NCBI RefSeq assembly: GCF_001571085.1
Contig: NZ_BCTC01000036.1
Coordinates: 1 to 56,972 of the forward strand
DNA from: Azohydromonas lata NBRC 102462
Lineage (GTDB): Bacteria; Pseudomonadota; Gammaproteobacteria; Burkholderiales; Burkholderiaceae_C
DNA: 56,972 nucleotides
Direction of reading: 5' to 3'
The notes below the pieces were generated by a model. It made no database searches. It had not been told where the DNA came from and saw only the letters and a program-made list of their open reading frames with translations. The translations under genes and the position numbers were made by a program. Below are positions 16,698 to 25,138 of the stretch, in pieces. The stretch's first letter is position 1. Each line of letters opens with the position of its first letter.

Positions 16698-18053
16698 TCA
16701 CTGTCCGTCGTTGAGCGCGAACAGCTCCAATTCCAGTTGTGCCAGCCCGGCCGGCGCGTACAGCATCAGCGTGCGTGACTGCAGCATGCGTTCGTACAGC
16801 GGCCCGCGCGGCTCCAGCGCGAAGTACAGCGCTCCAGGCCGCACCGGAATGGCCGGCGGCACTTGCGGCGCGTGCTCCAGTCGCACGCCCTGCAGGGCCG
16901 ACAGGACGAGCTTCTCCACGTCGTCCGCCGCCCCCAGTTTCATCAGCTGCGGGACGAGCTGCACCAGCTCCGTGGCCGGCAGCGCCGCGCGCACGCCCAG
17001 GAACAGCCGAGTGTTGGCGTCTATCTTTTGCGACTCCAGCCGCGCCTGGTGGTAGGAGCTGCGCAGCTCCTGCAGCGCGATGGCGAAGCAGCGCGTGGAG
17101 ATCACCGTCTCCAGCAGCTTGGACACGATGCCGTCCAGCATCTCGAACGGCTGCTGCGGCGCCTCGTGCCGGTAGGCCGGCAGCTCGCCCAAGTGGTGCG
17201 TGCGCGAGAAGGTCATGAGCGCGCCGGCAAGCTCCAGCAGCCGCTCGAACAGCCGCTCCGGATGCAGCAGCGGATGCTGGTGCAGGTGCGACAGCGCCGC
17301 GAACGCCGCGTTGCAGGTGTGCAGCAGCCAGAACGAGGCGATGTCGCCGGAGCGGAATTCGATGACGTGGCGCGAGGGCTCCCGGTGCAGCCCGTACAGC
17401 GCCTGCACCTTGGCCTGCAGGACCTCCAGCAGCCGCCTGAGCAGAGCCTGCAGCGCCGGTGCAGCCTGCAGCGACAGGCTGGGCGGCACGAAGCCCTCGT
17501 CCAGCTCGAAGCCGCCCGTGCCCTGGCGACGCAGCCGCAGCAGCGGCAGGCTGGCCAGGTGGTGGCGCGGCTCGCCTTCCAGCACCACGCGAGCCCGGCG
17601 GCGCAGCGTGGCCAGCGGCGCCTCCACGGCCTCGGTGAACCAGTCGGCCGCCGGCGCCTCGTGCTGCACGAAGCGCGCACCGCCGTCCTCGCCCAACGCG
17701 TCGCGGCTGAAATTGCCGCTGGCCGCACGCATGGGCGCCAGCGTGAGGTGGACCTCGGCCTGTGACACCCCGGGCGGCAAGCCGGCCAGCGACAGCGGCG
17801 CGGGCAGCTCGTCGTCGCGCGGCGCCGAATACAGGTCGCCGTCGGGAAAGATGGCCTGCAGCGCCGTGATGCGCAGCATCCCGGCCGACAGCGCCTGCGT
17901 GTCCACCTGGAGCTGGCGCAGCCCCCAGCTGTACGGATGCAGCGCCCGCGCCACTTCCGCCAGCCTGCCCTCGTGGTAAGCGTCCTGGCGTTGGAAATGC
18001 TGGGGCCGCAGGAATAAACCTTCACCCCACAGAATCTTGGCCGATGAAATCAT
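16698..18053 (-). CDS. tssK: T6SS baseplate protein TssK
   Basis: Protein of 451 residues starting at the conserved opening with GEGLFLRPQHFQ (about residues 11-22), which fixes the start at 18053; an upstream start at 18104 would add 17 residues. TssK is a trimeric adaptor linking the baseplate to the TssJLM membrane complex. The central FRSGDIASFWLLHT segment and the C-terminal beta-rich domain match the ImpJ/VasE family. It lies between tssJ (103-base gap) and tssL. Confidence 0.95.
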   Translation of the reverse strand: MISSAKILWGEGLFLRPQHFQRQDAYHEGRLAEVARALHPYSWGLRQLQVDTQALSAGMLRITALQAIFPDGDLYSAPRDDELPAPLSLAGLPPGVSQAEVHLTLAPMRAASGNFSRDALGEDGGARFVQHEAPAADWFTEAVEAPLATLRRRARVVLEGEPRHHLASLPLLRLRRQGTGGFELDEGFVPPSLSLQAAPALQALLRRLLEVLQAKVQALYGLHREPSRHVIEFRSGDIASFWLLHTCNAAFAALSHLHQHPLLHPERLFERLLELAGALMTFSRTHHLGELPAYRHEAPQQPFEMLDGIVSKLLETVISTRCFAIALQELRSSYHQARLESQKIDANTRLFLGVRAALPATELVQLVPQLMKLGAADDVEKLVLSALQGVRLEHAPQVPPAIPVRPGALYFALEPRGPLYERMLQSRTLMLYAPAGLAQLELELFALNDGQ

Positions 18054-18156
18054 GGCGGTCTGGAAATTGAAGTGGTGAAAAGAAAAGATGCGGTCGCGGT
18101 TCACGCCACGGTAGAGGAAACCGGGAAATTAATGATGCTGAACCATCAGCCGTTAT

Positions 18157-18912
18157 TTATTCCGGACCTCCGTCGCAGCGCACACCGGCCACGCGCGTGA
18201 GTTCCGGGGGCATGCCTAAAGCTTGGCCCGTGGCCACGCTGATGGCACATCCGTGCAAACCCAGGGTAATGGAAGGAATAGGGGAAACGGCCGTGGCAGG
18301 TGGAACATCAAAAATTGCACGCCAGCGCTGCGGCGACGGTGACCGAAACAGAGCCACTACCGCAATAAACCGGACATTGGGCTCCAGGGTCTCCACCACC
18401 TCATAACGCTGGCCCGGCAGAAAAACCATCTCCCGGGTTTCGGCGATATCGGCAGCAAAGCTTCCAAAATCGGCAACCTGGGTCCTGGAAAATGCCGTGT
18501 AGGGCATTTGCTCAAATATCGAGCGGTCCTTGAGCTTGTAGAGCCTGAGCACCACCGGCAGCGAGGCACCCGCAGCACTGAGGTTGAGCACCTGCGCTGC
18601 ATGCACACGCAGCGTTACACGGTTGGTAGCTTTTTGAGGCGGTGTGGGCTGCGCACGAGACGCGTCATCCGTTGTTGCCGCCATTGACGCCCGCTGTAGG
18701 CTCACCATGCCCAAAGCCTGGTCCAGCAGCCCGTTTCCTTGGTGCGTGCTCGTGGCACAGCCTTGCAGTGCCGCACTGCCCAATGCCAACAGCAGGCTCC
18801 ACAGGTCTTGACGCAGTCGCCCCGGCTTGGGCTTGGCACTGCCCGCCTGGGCCAACCGGTCAGCCCCGACGTCCGCAAACGAGTGCTTGGTACGGCGCTT
18901 CAACGTAAGCAT
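18157..18912 (-). CDS. tssJ: T6SS outer-membrane lipoprotein TssJ
   Basis: Protein of 251 residues. A lipobox LQGC places the lipidated cysteine at residue 52, after a hydrophobic stretch (about 39-50). The mature part has the beta-sandwich TssJ motifs: LRVHAAQVLNLSAAGASLPVVLRLYKLKD, a segment with FEQMPYTAF, and a later VVALFR strand. TssJ anchors the TssLM complex to the outer membrane. The 36 residues before the signal helix are unusually long and polar, so a non-ATG start further downstream is possible. It is the first gene of the minus-strand T6SS unit. Confidence 0.85.
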   Translation of the reverse strand: MLTLKRRTKHSFADVGADRLAQAGSAKPKPGRLRQDLWSLLLALGSAALQGCATSTHQGNGLLDQALGMVSLQRASMAATTDDASRAQPTPPQKATNRVTLRVHAAQVLNLSAAGASLPVVLRLYKLKDRSIFEQMPYTAFSRTQVADFGSFAADIAETREMVFLPGQRYEVVETLEPNVRFIAVVALFRSPSPQRWRAIFDVPPATAVSPIPSITLGLHGCAISVATGQALGMPPELTRVAGVRCDGGPE

Positions 18913-19167
18913 AGGTTCCGTCCGTTCTTCTCTTCCTGGCCGCGCCGATCGTGCATGAGCACACGCAGCAGGCCAACCGAACACCCCCCGGACCCCCCTT
19001 TTGTAAGCGGATGGAACTTTCCCCATGTACATGCAACCGATTTTTGGTCTGCAATGCGACTCACCCACCGCAATATGGCGCGGTGGCGTGCAGTGGCGGC
19101 GATTCATGGGCCGCTTTTTCGAAAGCCGTCGAAGTTTCACAACCATTACCGCGGAGGAAAACTCGGC
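18913..19167. promoter_or_regulatory. Divergent promoter region of the T6SS locus
   Basis: This 255-base gap separates tssJ (minus) from the lipoprotein/tssB operon (plus) and must hold both promoters. It is richer in A and T towards the plus-strand gene. I could not identify a convincing sigma-54 element or a paired sigma-70 box. The ribosome binding site GCGGAGGA lies just upstream of the lipoprotein ATG. Confidence 0.5.
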
Positions 19168-19977
19168 ATGGAACTCTTTTGTCTGCTTCGCTCGCCCCAG
19201 GGAAACAATTCGAGCCGCATCCATGCATTGCCGGCTTCCAAATATTGGCGTGCCCTGGCCGGTGCCGGATTGGCCTTGATGCTCACGGCGTGCGCCTCCA
19301 ACCAGAATGTCGCGAGCAAGCCGCCCGAGCCCGCGCCTCAAATGGTGTCCATGGAGGAATGGATGGCCCGCGCCCGGCTGGCCGCCACGGAGGGAAATCC
19401 CGAGAAAGGCCGAGCCGCCTACCGTGCCGCCGCACAAGACTATCCCGGCGAAAAACTGCCCTGGCTGAAATTAGCCGAGGATTATTTCAATGCACAGGAT
19501 TACGGCAATGCCGTCATCGCCGCGCAGGAGGTGCTGCAGCGCGACATGCAGGACCACTTCGCCCACAGCGTGCTGGTCGTGAGCGGATTGCGGCTGACGG
19601 CCGGCTCATTGGTGGCCCTGCGCCAGGACGGCAACCTGCCCGTGGGCTCGCGCGATGAGGCCATCTCTGTGGCCCGCGCCCTGCGCGACACCTTGGGAGC
19701 CGCCTCGCTGCTGCCGCCCGCCCCGCCCGCCAACGCCCCGCGTCCGCGCAAGCCCACGGCTGCGCCCGGCGCGGCCACCACCACAGCCGTCACGCCCGCA
19801 TCGGTGGCTGCCACGGCCATCCCTGCCACGTCGGCCGCGCGCGGCGCCCAACGCAGCCCCGCCCAAGCCACCGGCACGATCGCGGTGCCCGGCGTCGTAC
19901 CCACCGTGTCCACGCCTGCCGCCCCTCAAGCGCCCGCCAAGGCTCCCGCCGCAAGCCCCTTCGACAAGCTGAAGTAA
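19168..19977 (+). CDS. T6SS-associated lipoprotein with TPR-like region
   Basis: Protein of 269 residues. A signal peptide with lipobox LTAC (C42) is followed by a helical, TPR-like segment (about residues 60-165: MEEWMARARLAATEGNPEKGR and LAEDYFNAQDYGNAVIAAQEVL are helix pairs). The last 80 residues are a low-complexity proline/alanine/threonine stretch ending SPFDKLK. It begins the tssBC-hcp-tssEFGH operon, 40 bases before tssB. Its partner is not known; a periplasmic, outer-membrane-anchored accessory role is inferred from context. RBS GCGGAGGA supports the start. Confidence 0.75.
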   Translation: MELFCLLRSPQGNNSSRIHALPASKYWRALAGAGLALMLTACASNQNVASKPPEPAPQMVSMEEWMARARLAATEGNPEKGRAAYRAAAQDYPGEKLPWLKLAEDYFNAQDYGNAVIAAQEVLQRDMQDHFAHSVLVVSGLRLTAGSLVALRQDGNLPVGSRDEAISVARALRDTLGAASLLPPAPPANAPRPRKPTAAPGAATTTAVTPASVAATAIPATSAARGAQRSPAQATGTIAVPGVVPTVSTPAAPQAPAKAPAASPFDKLK

Positions 19978-20017
19978 GCGGCGCCACGCACCTCAACCAT
20001 CGCCAGGGAGGAACCCC

Positions 20018-20533
20018 ATGTCCAGAAAAGACAGCGTGCAAAAACGGCTGCTGAGCACCCGGCCGCCGCGCGTGCAACTCACTTACGACGTACAGGTGGG
20101 CGACGCCACCGAGCAAAAGGAATTGCCCTTCGTCGTTGGCGTGCTGGGAGATTTCGCGGGCACGCCGGACCCGCAGGCGCCGCCCTCACGGCTGAAGGAC
20201 AGGAAATTCGTCAACGTCGATCTGGATACGCTGGACGACGTCATGGCCGGCATGAATCCACAGGCCTCCTTCCGCGTTCAAAACCGGCTTTCACCGGAGG
20301 GCGGTGAATTCGCGGTCAATTTGCAGTTTCGCGCCATGGAGGATTTCAGACCGGAATCCGTGGTCCAGCAGGTGGAGCCGCTGCGCCGCCTGCTGGAAGC
20401 GCGCACCCGTCTTTCGGATCTGCGCAATAAATTGGCAAGCAACCACAAGTTGGACGATATTTTGTCCGACGTGCTCTCCAATACCGAAAAGCTCCTGCGC
20501 TTGGGCGCGGAAACTTCTTCCAACCAGGAGTGA
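20018..20533 (+). CDS. tssB: T6SS contractile sheath small subunit TssB
   Basis: Protein of 171 residues matching TssB/VipA. The N-terminal RPPRVQLTYDVQVGDATEQKELPFVVGVLGDF segment is typical, as are RKFVNVDLDTLDDVM (about residues 61-75) and the C-terminal LLEARTRLSDLRNKL helix. With TssC it forms the contractile sheath around the Hcp tube. AGGGAGGA precedes the start. Its stop lies 5 bases before the chosen tssC start. Confidence 0.96.
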   Translation: MSRKDSVQKRLLSTRPPRVQLTYDVQVGDATEQKELPFVVGVLGDFAGTPDPQAPPSRLKDRKFVNVDLDTLDDVMAGMNPQASFRVQNRLSPEGGEFAVNLQFRAMEDFRPESVVQQVEPLRRLLEARTRLSDLRNKLASNHKLDDILSDVLSNTEKLLRLGAETSSNQE

Positions 20534-20538
20534 ACCCC

Positions 20539-22032
20539 ATGGCCGAGCTTGCAACAGCCCCCACACTCGCCGCGCTGGCGGTGCCGGTCGAGGACACCGG
20601 TTTACTCCACCAGATCATCGAGCAAAGCCGCATGGCCCGCTCTGAAATGGAGCGTCACCGCGCCTGCGACTTGATTGCCGAATTGGTCCGCGAAGTCATG
20701 CAGGGCACGATGGTCATGTCCGAAAACCTCGGCGCCACGCTGGACGCACGCATTGCAGAATTGGATGCGCTGATTTCCGAGCAGCTCAGCGAGGTGATGC
20801 ATCACCCCAAATTTCAAAAGCTCGAATCCAGTTGGAGCGGCCTGAGCTACCTTTGCCGCCAGACTTGCACCGGCAAGGGCATGAAAATCCAGGTGCTGCA
20901 CGCGACCAAGAAGGAATTGATCAAGGATTTCAAATCCGCCATAGATTTCGACCAGAGCACGCTGTTCAAGAAGGTGTATGAGGAGGAATTCGGTACCTTT
21001 GGCGGCGCACCCTATGGCGCTCTCATTGGCGACTTCGAATGCACGCGCCAGGCCGAGGATATGTATTTCGTCGAGCAGATGTCCCACGTGGCCGCGGCGG
21101 CGCATGCGCCCTTCATTTGTGCCGCCTCGCCGGAGCTGCTGGGCCTGGACTCGTTCACCGATCTGGGCAAGCCCAGGGATTTATCCAAGATATTCGACAC
21201 GGTGGATTACGCGCGTTGGCGCTCGTTCCGGGAATCCGAGGACGCGCGCTACGTGGGCCTGGCACTGCCGCGTTTTCTGGGACGGCTGCCGTTCGATCCC
21301 CGCGACGGCAGCACGGTCGAAGGTTTCAATTTTGTCGAGGACGTGGACGGCAGCGACCACGGCAAGTACCTGTGGATCAACGCCGCCTACGCCCTGGGCG
21401 CGCGCCTGACCGCCGCCTTCGAGAAGCACGGCTGGTGCGCCGCCATACGCGGCGTGGAAGGCGGCGGGCTGGTCGAGGACTTGCCCGCCCATACCTTCAA
21501 GACCGACGACGGCGAAGTCGCCCTCAAATGCCCCACCGAAGTCGCCGTCACCGACCGGCGCGAAAAGGAATTGAGCGACTTGGGTTTCATGCCCTTGGTC
21601 CACTGCAAGAATACCGATTACGCCGCCTTTTTCGGTACCCAGTCCGCACAAAAGCCAAGAAAATACGGCAGCGATGCCGCCAATGCCAACGCGATATTGT
21701 CGGCACAATTGCAGTATATTTTCAGCATCTGCCGAATTGCACATTATTTAAAGGCCATGATGCGCGACAAGATCGGCAGTTTTGCATCGGCGCGCAACGT
21801 GGAGGAATTTCTCAACCGCTGGCTGCGGCAATATGTGGTGGAAGACGACAACGCCACCCAGGAAACCAAGGCCACCTATCCGTTGCGCGAGGCCAACGTC
21901 CAGGTTTCTGAAATTCCAGGACGGCCCGGCGTGTACAGGGCCGTCTCGTTCATACGTCCCCATTTTCAGCTCGATGAACTGTCAGTGTCGTTGCGGCTGG
22001 TCGCCGAGCTGCCTCCGTCCCAAAAGGGATAA
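20539..22032 (+). CDS. tssC: T6SS contractile sheath large subunit TssC
   Basis: Protein of 497 residues with the full TssC/VipB pattern: LESSWSGLSYLCRQT near residue 95, YGALIGDFE near residue 158, FLGRLPFDPRDG (about 245-256) and the C-terminal PGVYRAVSFIRPHFQLDELSVSLRLVAELP strand. It forms sheath protomers with TssB and is disassembled by ClpV. ATG 20539 has AGGAG 8 bases upstream; GTG 20530 overlaps the tssB stop but is spaced poorly. Confidence 0.96.
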   Translation: MAELATAPTLAALAVPVEDTGLLHQIIEQSRMARSEMERHRACDLIAELVREVMQGTMVMSENLGATLDARIAELDALISEQLSEVMHHPKFQKLESSWSGLSYLCRQTCTGKGMKIQVLHATKKELIKDFKSAIDFDQSTLFKKVYEEEFGTFGGAPYGALIGDFECTRQAEDMYFVEQMSHVAAAAHAPFICAASPELLGLDSFTDLGKPRDLSKIFDTVDYARWRSFRESEDARYVGLALPRFLGRLPFDPRDGSTVEGFNFVEDVDGSDHGKYLWINAAYALGARLTAAFEKHGWCAAIRGVEGGGLVEDLPAHTFKTDDGEVALKCPTEVAVTDRREKELSDLGFMPLVHCKNTDYAAFFGTQSAQKPRKYGSDAANANAILSAQLQYIFSICRIAHYLKAMMRDKIGSFASARNVEEFLNRWLRQYVVEDDNATQETKATYPLREANVQVSEIPGRPGVYRAVSFIRPHFQLDELSVSLRLVAELPPSQKG

Positions 22033-22056
22033 CCTAGCCAGGGAGAGTATGCTGCC

Positions 22057-22575
22057 ATGAAAGACATTTACTTGAAATTCGTCGGTGCCTCCGAACTGCA
22101 GGGCGACAGTACCGACACGGCCCACCCCCATGAAATAGAAATTACCTCCTTCCACCAGCTCATCACGCAGCCCAAATCCTCCACCGCCTCCACGGCGGGT
22201 GCGCATACCTCGGAGCGCACGGAAATCGGCGAGCTGATTTTTACCAAGGACATTGACCGCTCAACCGCCAAGCTCAACCGCGCCTGCGCCGCCGGCACGG
22301 TGTATCCCAAGGTATTTATCACCTTTTATCGTGCCTATGGCGGCAAGAATGCCACCGCCACCTCGCAAACCCGGGTGGACTATTACAAAATCGTGTTGGA
22401 CGACGTGGTGGTGTCGTCGGTGGGAACCGAGATTGCCAATGGTGAGCTGCCCATGCAGCGCTTCGGATTGAAGTGCAGCAAGATCACCTGGGAATACAAG
22501 CAGCACAAAATGGACGGCTCTTCCGCCTCCACCGGCATCGCTGGTTGGGATTTGGCGCGCAATATCGCCGTCTGA
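22057..22575 (+). CDS. hcp: T6SS tube protein Hcp (TssD)
   Basis: Protein of 172 residues, the Hcp/TssD family: MKDIYLKFVGASELQGDS opening, HEIEITSFHQLI (about residues 25-36), FTKDIDRSTAKL, and the YYKIVLDDVVVSSV strand. Hexameric rings stack into the secreted inner tube. It carries no C-terminal extension that would suggest an effector fusion. It lies 24 bases after tssC and is followed by a strong hairpin at 22593-22628, which may uncouple its expression from the downstream genes. Confidence 0.96.
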   Translation: MKDIYLKFVGASELQGDSTDTAHPHEIEITSFHQLITQPKSSTASTAGAHTSERTEIGELIFTKDIDRSTAKLNRACAAGTVYPKVFITFYRAYGGKNATATSQTRVDYYKIVLDDVVVSSVGTEIANGELPMQRFGLKCSKITWEYKQHKMDGSSASTGIAGWDLARNIAV

Positions 22576-22592
22576 CATTTGAGCTGCGGTGG

Positions 22593-22628
22593 GCCGGCAT
22601 ATGCCGGAATATCTCGGCATATGCCGGC
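22593..22628 (+). repeat. Perfect 14-bp stem-loop between hcp and tssE
   Basis: Arm GCCGGCATATGCCG (22593-22606) pairs perfectly with 22615-22628 across an 8-base loop. Each arm also contains its own palindrome (CGGCATATGCCG), so alternative small hairpins are possible. It starts 17 bases after the hcp stop. No T run follows, so it is more likely an mRNA-stabilising or processing hairpin than a full terminator. Confidence 0.7.
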
Positions 22629-22705
22629 AGGGCGGGCTTGCCTTGCGTTTTCACCACGCCCACCGCGTTTATTGCGCTTGTTGCGCCCACCTCGCGCCCC
22701 ATGCC

Positions 22706-23191
22706 ATGAACCAATTCGTTCCCTCGTTGCTGGACAAGCTGTTGGGCAGCGCCGGCGCTCCGGCCGGCAGCGGCACGGCGCCGGGCCTGAGCCTTGCGCA
22801 GGTCAAGGCGGCAGTCGCGCGCGACATCGAGACGCTGCTCAATGCCCGCCGTGGTCCCCTGTGCGCGGCACTGGCCGCACACCCGCGCGCCGCGCGCTCG
22901 CTGCTGGGTTTTGGGCTGGCCGACATCAGCGTCGCCAGTTTGGCCAGCGACCGGGACCGCGCCCGCATCGTGGATGCCATCGCCCAAGCGCTGCGCAACC
23001 ACGAACCGCGCCTGACCGAGGTGCAGGTCAGCGTGCGCGACGCCACCCTGCCCGGCAGCGGCCTGTGCTTCTCCATACACGCCCAACTGCGGCTGTCGCC
23101 CTGCGTCGAGCCCGTGGCCTTCGACGCCGTGCTGCACCCGGGCTCGCAGCGCTGCGCCGTGTCCAGCAGCGCACGCGGCGCTGCCGCCTGA
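22706..23191 (+). CDS. tssE: T6SS baseplate protein TssE
   Basis: Protein of 161 residues of the gp25-like TssE family: FVPSLLDKLL at the start, VARDIETLLNARR (about residues 37-49), LLGFGLADIS (about 66-75), an IAQALRNHEPRLTEVQV core, and LRLSPCVEPVAFDAVL at the C-terminal end. TssE is a wedge component of the baseplate. ATG 22706 is chosen because the frame upstream crosses the hairpin and is not family-like. It lies 12 bases before tssF. Confidence 0.93.
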   Translation: MNQFVPSLLDKLLGSAGAPAGSGTAPGLSLAQVKAAVARDIETLLNARRGPLCAALAAHPRAARSLLGFGLADISVASLASDRDRARIVDAIAQALRNHEPRLTEVQVSVRDATLPGSGLCFSIHAQLRLSPCVEPVAFDAVLHPGSQRCAVSSSARGAAA

Positions 23192-23203
23192 ACCAGCTGC
23201 CCC

Positions 23204-25138
23204 ATGCGCAGCCTGTTGCCCTACTACGAACGCGAGCTGGCGCTGCTGCAGGAGCACGCCGGTGCCTGGGCCCGCCGCTATCCCCGCATCGCCGCCCGTC
23301 TCCTGCCCCCTGAGGATGCGCCGCAGGACCCGCATGCGCAGCGCCTGGTGCAGGCCTTTGCACTGCTGACCGCGCGCAGTCACAAGCGGCTGGACGACGA
23401 CCTCCCCCTCTTTGTCGAAGCGCTGCTGGAGCTGCTGCATCCGCAGCTGCTGCGCCCCTTCCCGGCCTGCTCCATCGCCCAATTTGAATTGGGAGCCGCC
23501 GTGGACCGCCTGGAGCGCCCTCAAGGTGTGCCCCGCGGCACGCTGCTGGACGCACGGCCCACCCGCGGCGTGGCCTGCCGCTTCGCCACCACGGCGCCGC
23601 TGCAGCTGCTGCCACTGCGTGTGGCTGGCGTTTCCTTCAGCGCCGGCTCGGCACTGCCCGCCGTCTGGCCACTGCCGGCCGGGGCCAGTGCGCTGCTGAG
23701 CCTGCGCCTAGACTTGGGTGCGGCCGTGCCGCATTGGGCCGCGCTCACCGGCGCACCGCTGCGCCTGTTCCTGGACGGCGAGCCTTCCCTGGTGACGCTG
23801 CTGCGCGAGACGCTCAGTGCCCGCGTGGTCGCCACCCTGGTGCGCGGCGGCGCGCAGGCGCCGTGGATGGCCGACGTCCAGGCGCGCCCGCGCCTGCCGG
23901 GGCTGGAGGAGGACGAGGCGCTCATCCCCGCCGACCCCCGCTGCCCGCCGGAATCGCGCCTGCTCACCGAGTACTTCGCCTTCCCCGAGAAATTCAACAT
24001 CCTGGAAATCCCCTGGCCCGCGGCGGCGCGGCACTGCGGCGGCCGCACGCTGGAGCTGGGTTGGGCGCTGGCCGGCGTGGGCGCCGACGGCGACGCGGCG
24101 CGGCTGCTGGCTTTGGCCAGTGCGGCCAACTTCCTCACGGGCTGCGTGCCCGTCATCAACCTCTTTCCCCGCCAGGCCGAGCCCATACGGCTCACCCACA
24201 CCCGCAGCACCTACACCGTGCTGGCCGACGCCCGCGCCGCCGCGCAGCACGAGGTCTATGCCGTGGACCGCGTCTGCCGCGTGCGTCGCACGGCGCAGGG
24301 CCAGACTGTTGAAGCCATCACGCCGCTGTACGGCCTGCCCGCCCAAGCGCTGCTGCACGGCGGGGCGGGCCCCCGCCCGCACTGGTGGACACAGCGCAGC
24401 GCCGCCATGGCCGAGCTCTGCCCCGGTCACGAGACGTCCATAGGCCTGGCCGATCCGCTGCGCGACGCGGCGGCCGAACAGGCCGAGACGCTGTCCATCG
24501 CACTGCGCGCCACCCACCGCGAGCTGCCCTGCCGGCTCAGCATCGGCAATCCCGGCGGCGACCTGTGGCTGGCCGCGGCCGGGGCGCAGGCGCGGCACGG
24601 CGAGGCGGGCCCTGGTGGCGAAAGCGGCGAAGGTGGGGATGGCGATGAAGGTGGCGAAGGTGGCGCGCCCGCGTGGCAACACGTCCGGCTGCTGCGCAAG
24701 CCCACGCCGCCGCGCCGCGTGGAACTGCGGCGCGAGGGTCCCTGGCGGCTCATCACGCTGCTGAGCCTGCAGCGCCAGGGCCTGGCCGTGGGCGGGCTGC
24801 AGGCGCTGCGCGCCCTGCTGCGCCTGCACGACCTGTCGCGCGGCGCCGCGGCGCGCCAGATGCTGGATGGCCTGCTGGGCCTGGAGCTGCGCGACGCCCA
24901 TGCCGCCATGCCCGGCATGCCCTTTTCCGGGACGGTGCGTGGCGTGGACCTTGACCTGCGTGTGGACGAGGCCTGTTTCATCGGCAGCGGCCTGCACCTG
25001 TTTGCGCAGGTGCTGGCCCGCACGCTGGGCCAGCAGGCCCAGCTCAACAGCTTCACCCGGCTGCGCCTGCTGTCGGCGCGCACGGGCACGGTGCTGGTGG
25101 AGTGCGCGCCGCGCAGCGGCGATGAGGCGCTGCAATGA
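23204..25138 (+). CDS. tssF: T6SS baseplate protein TssF
   Basis: Protein of 644 residues, TssF/ImpG/VasA family. Diagnostic segments are LLPYYERELALLQEHAGAWA at the N-terminus, DDDLPLFVEALLELLHP (about residues 65-81), FPEKFNILEIPWP (about 262-274) and NFLTGCVPVINLFPRQAEPI (about 307-326). TssF and TssG form the baseplate wedge with TssE and TssK. Residues about 464-490 are an odd glycine/glutamate-rich low-complexity insert. The stop overlaps the tssG start by ATGA. Confidence 0.95.
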   Translation: MRSLLPYYERELALLQEHAGAWARRYPRIAARLLPPEDAPQDPHAQRLVQAFALLTARSHKRLDDDLPLFVEALLELLHPQLLRPFPACSIAQFELGAAVDRLERPQGVPRGTLLDARPTRGVACRFATTAPLQLLPLRVAGVSFSAGSALPAVWPLPAGASALLSLRLDLGAAVPHWAALTGAPLRLFLDGEPSLVTLLRETLSARVVATLVRGGAQAPWMADVQARPRLPGLEEDEALIPADPRCPPESRLLTEYFAFPEKFNILEIPWPAAARHCGGRTLELGWALAGVGADGDAARLLALASAANFLTGCVPVINLFPRQAEPIRLTHTRSTYTVLADARAAAQHEVYAVDRVCRVRRTAQGQTVEAITPLYGLPAQALLHGGAGPRPHWWTQRSAAMAELCPGHETSIGLADPLRDAAAEQAETLSIALRATHRELPCRLSIGNPGGDLWLAAAGAQARHGEAGPGGESGEGGDGDEGGEGGAPAWQHVRLLRKPTPPRRVELRREGPWRLITLLSLQRQGLAVGGLQALRALLRLHDLSRGAAARQMLDGLLGLELRDAHAAMPGMPFSGTVRGVDLDLRVDEACFIGSGLHLFAQVLARTLGQQAQLNSFTRLRLLSARTGTVLVECAPRSGDEALQ

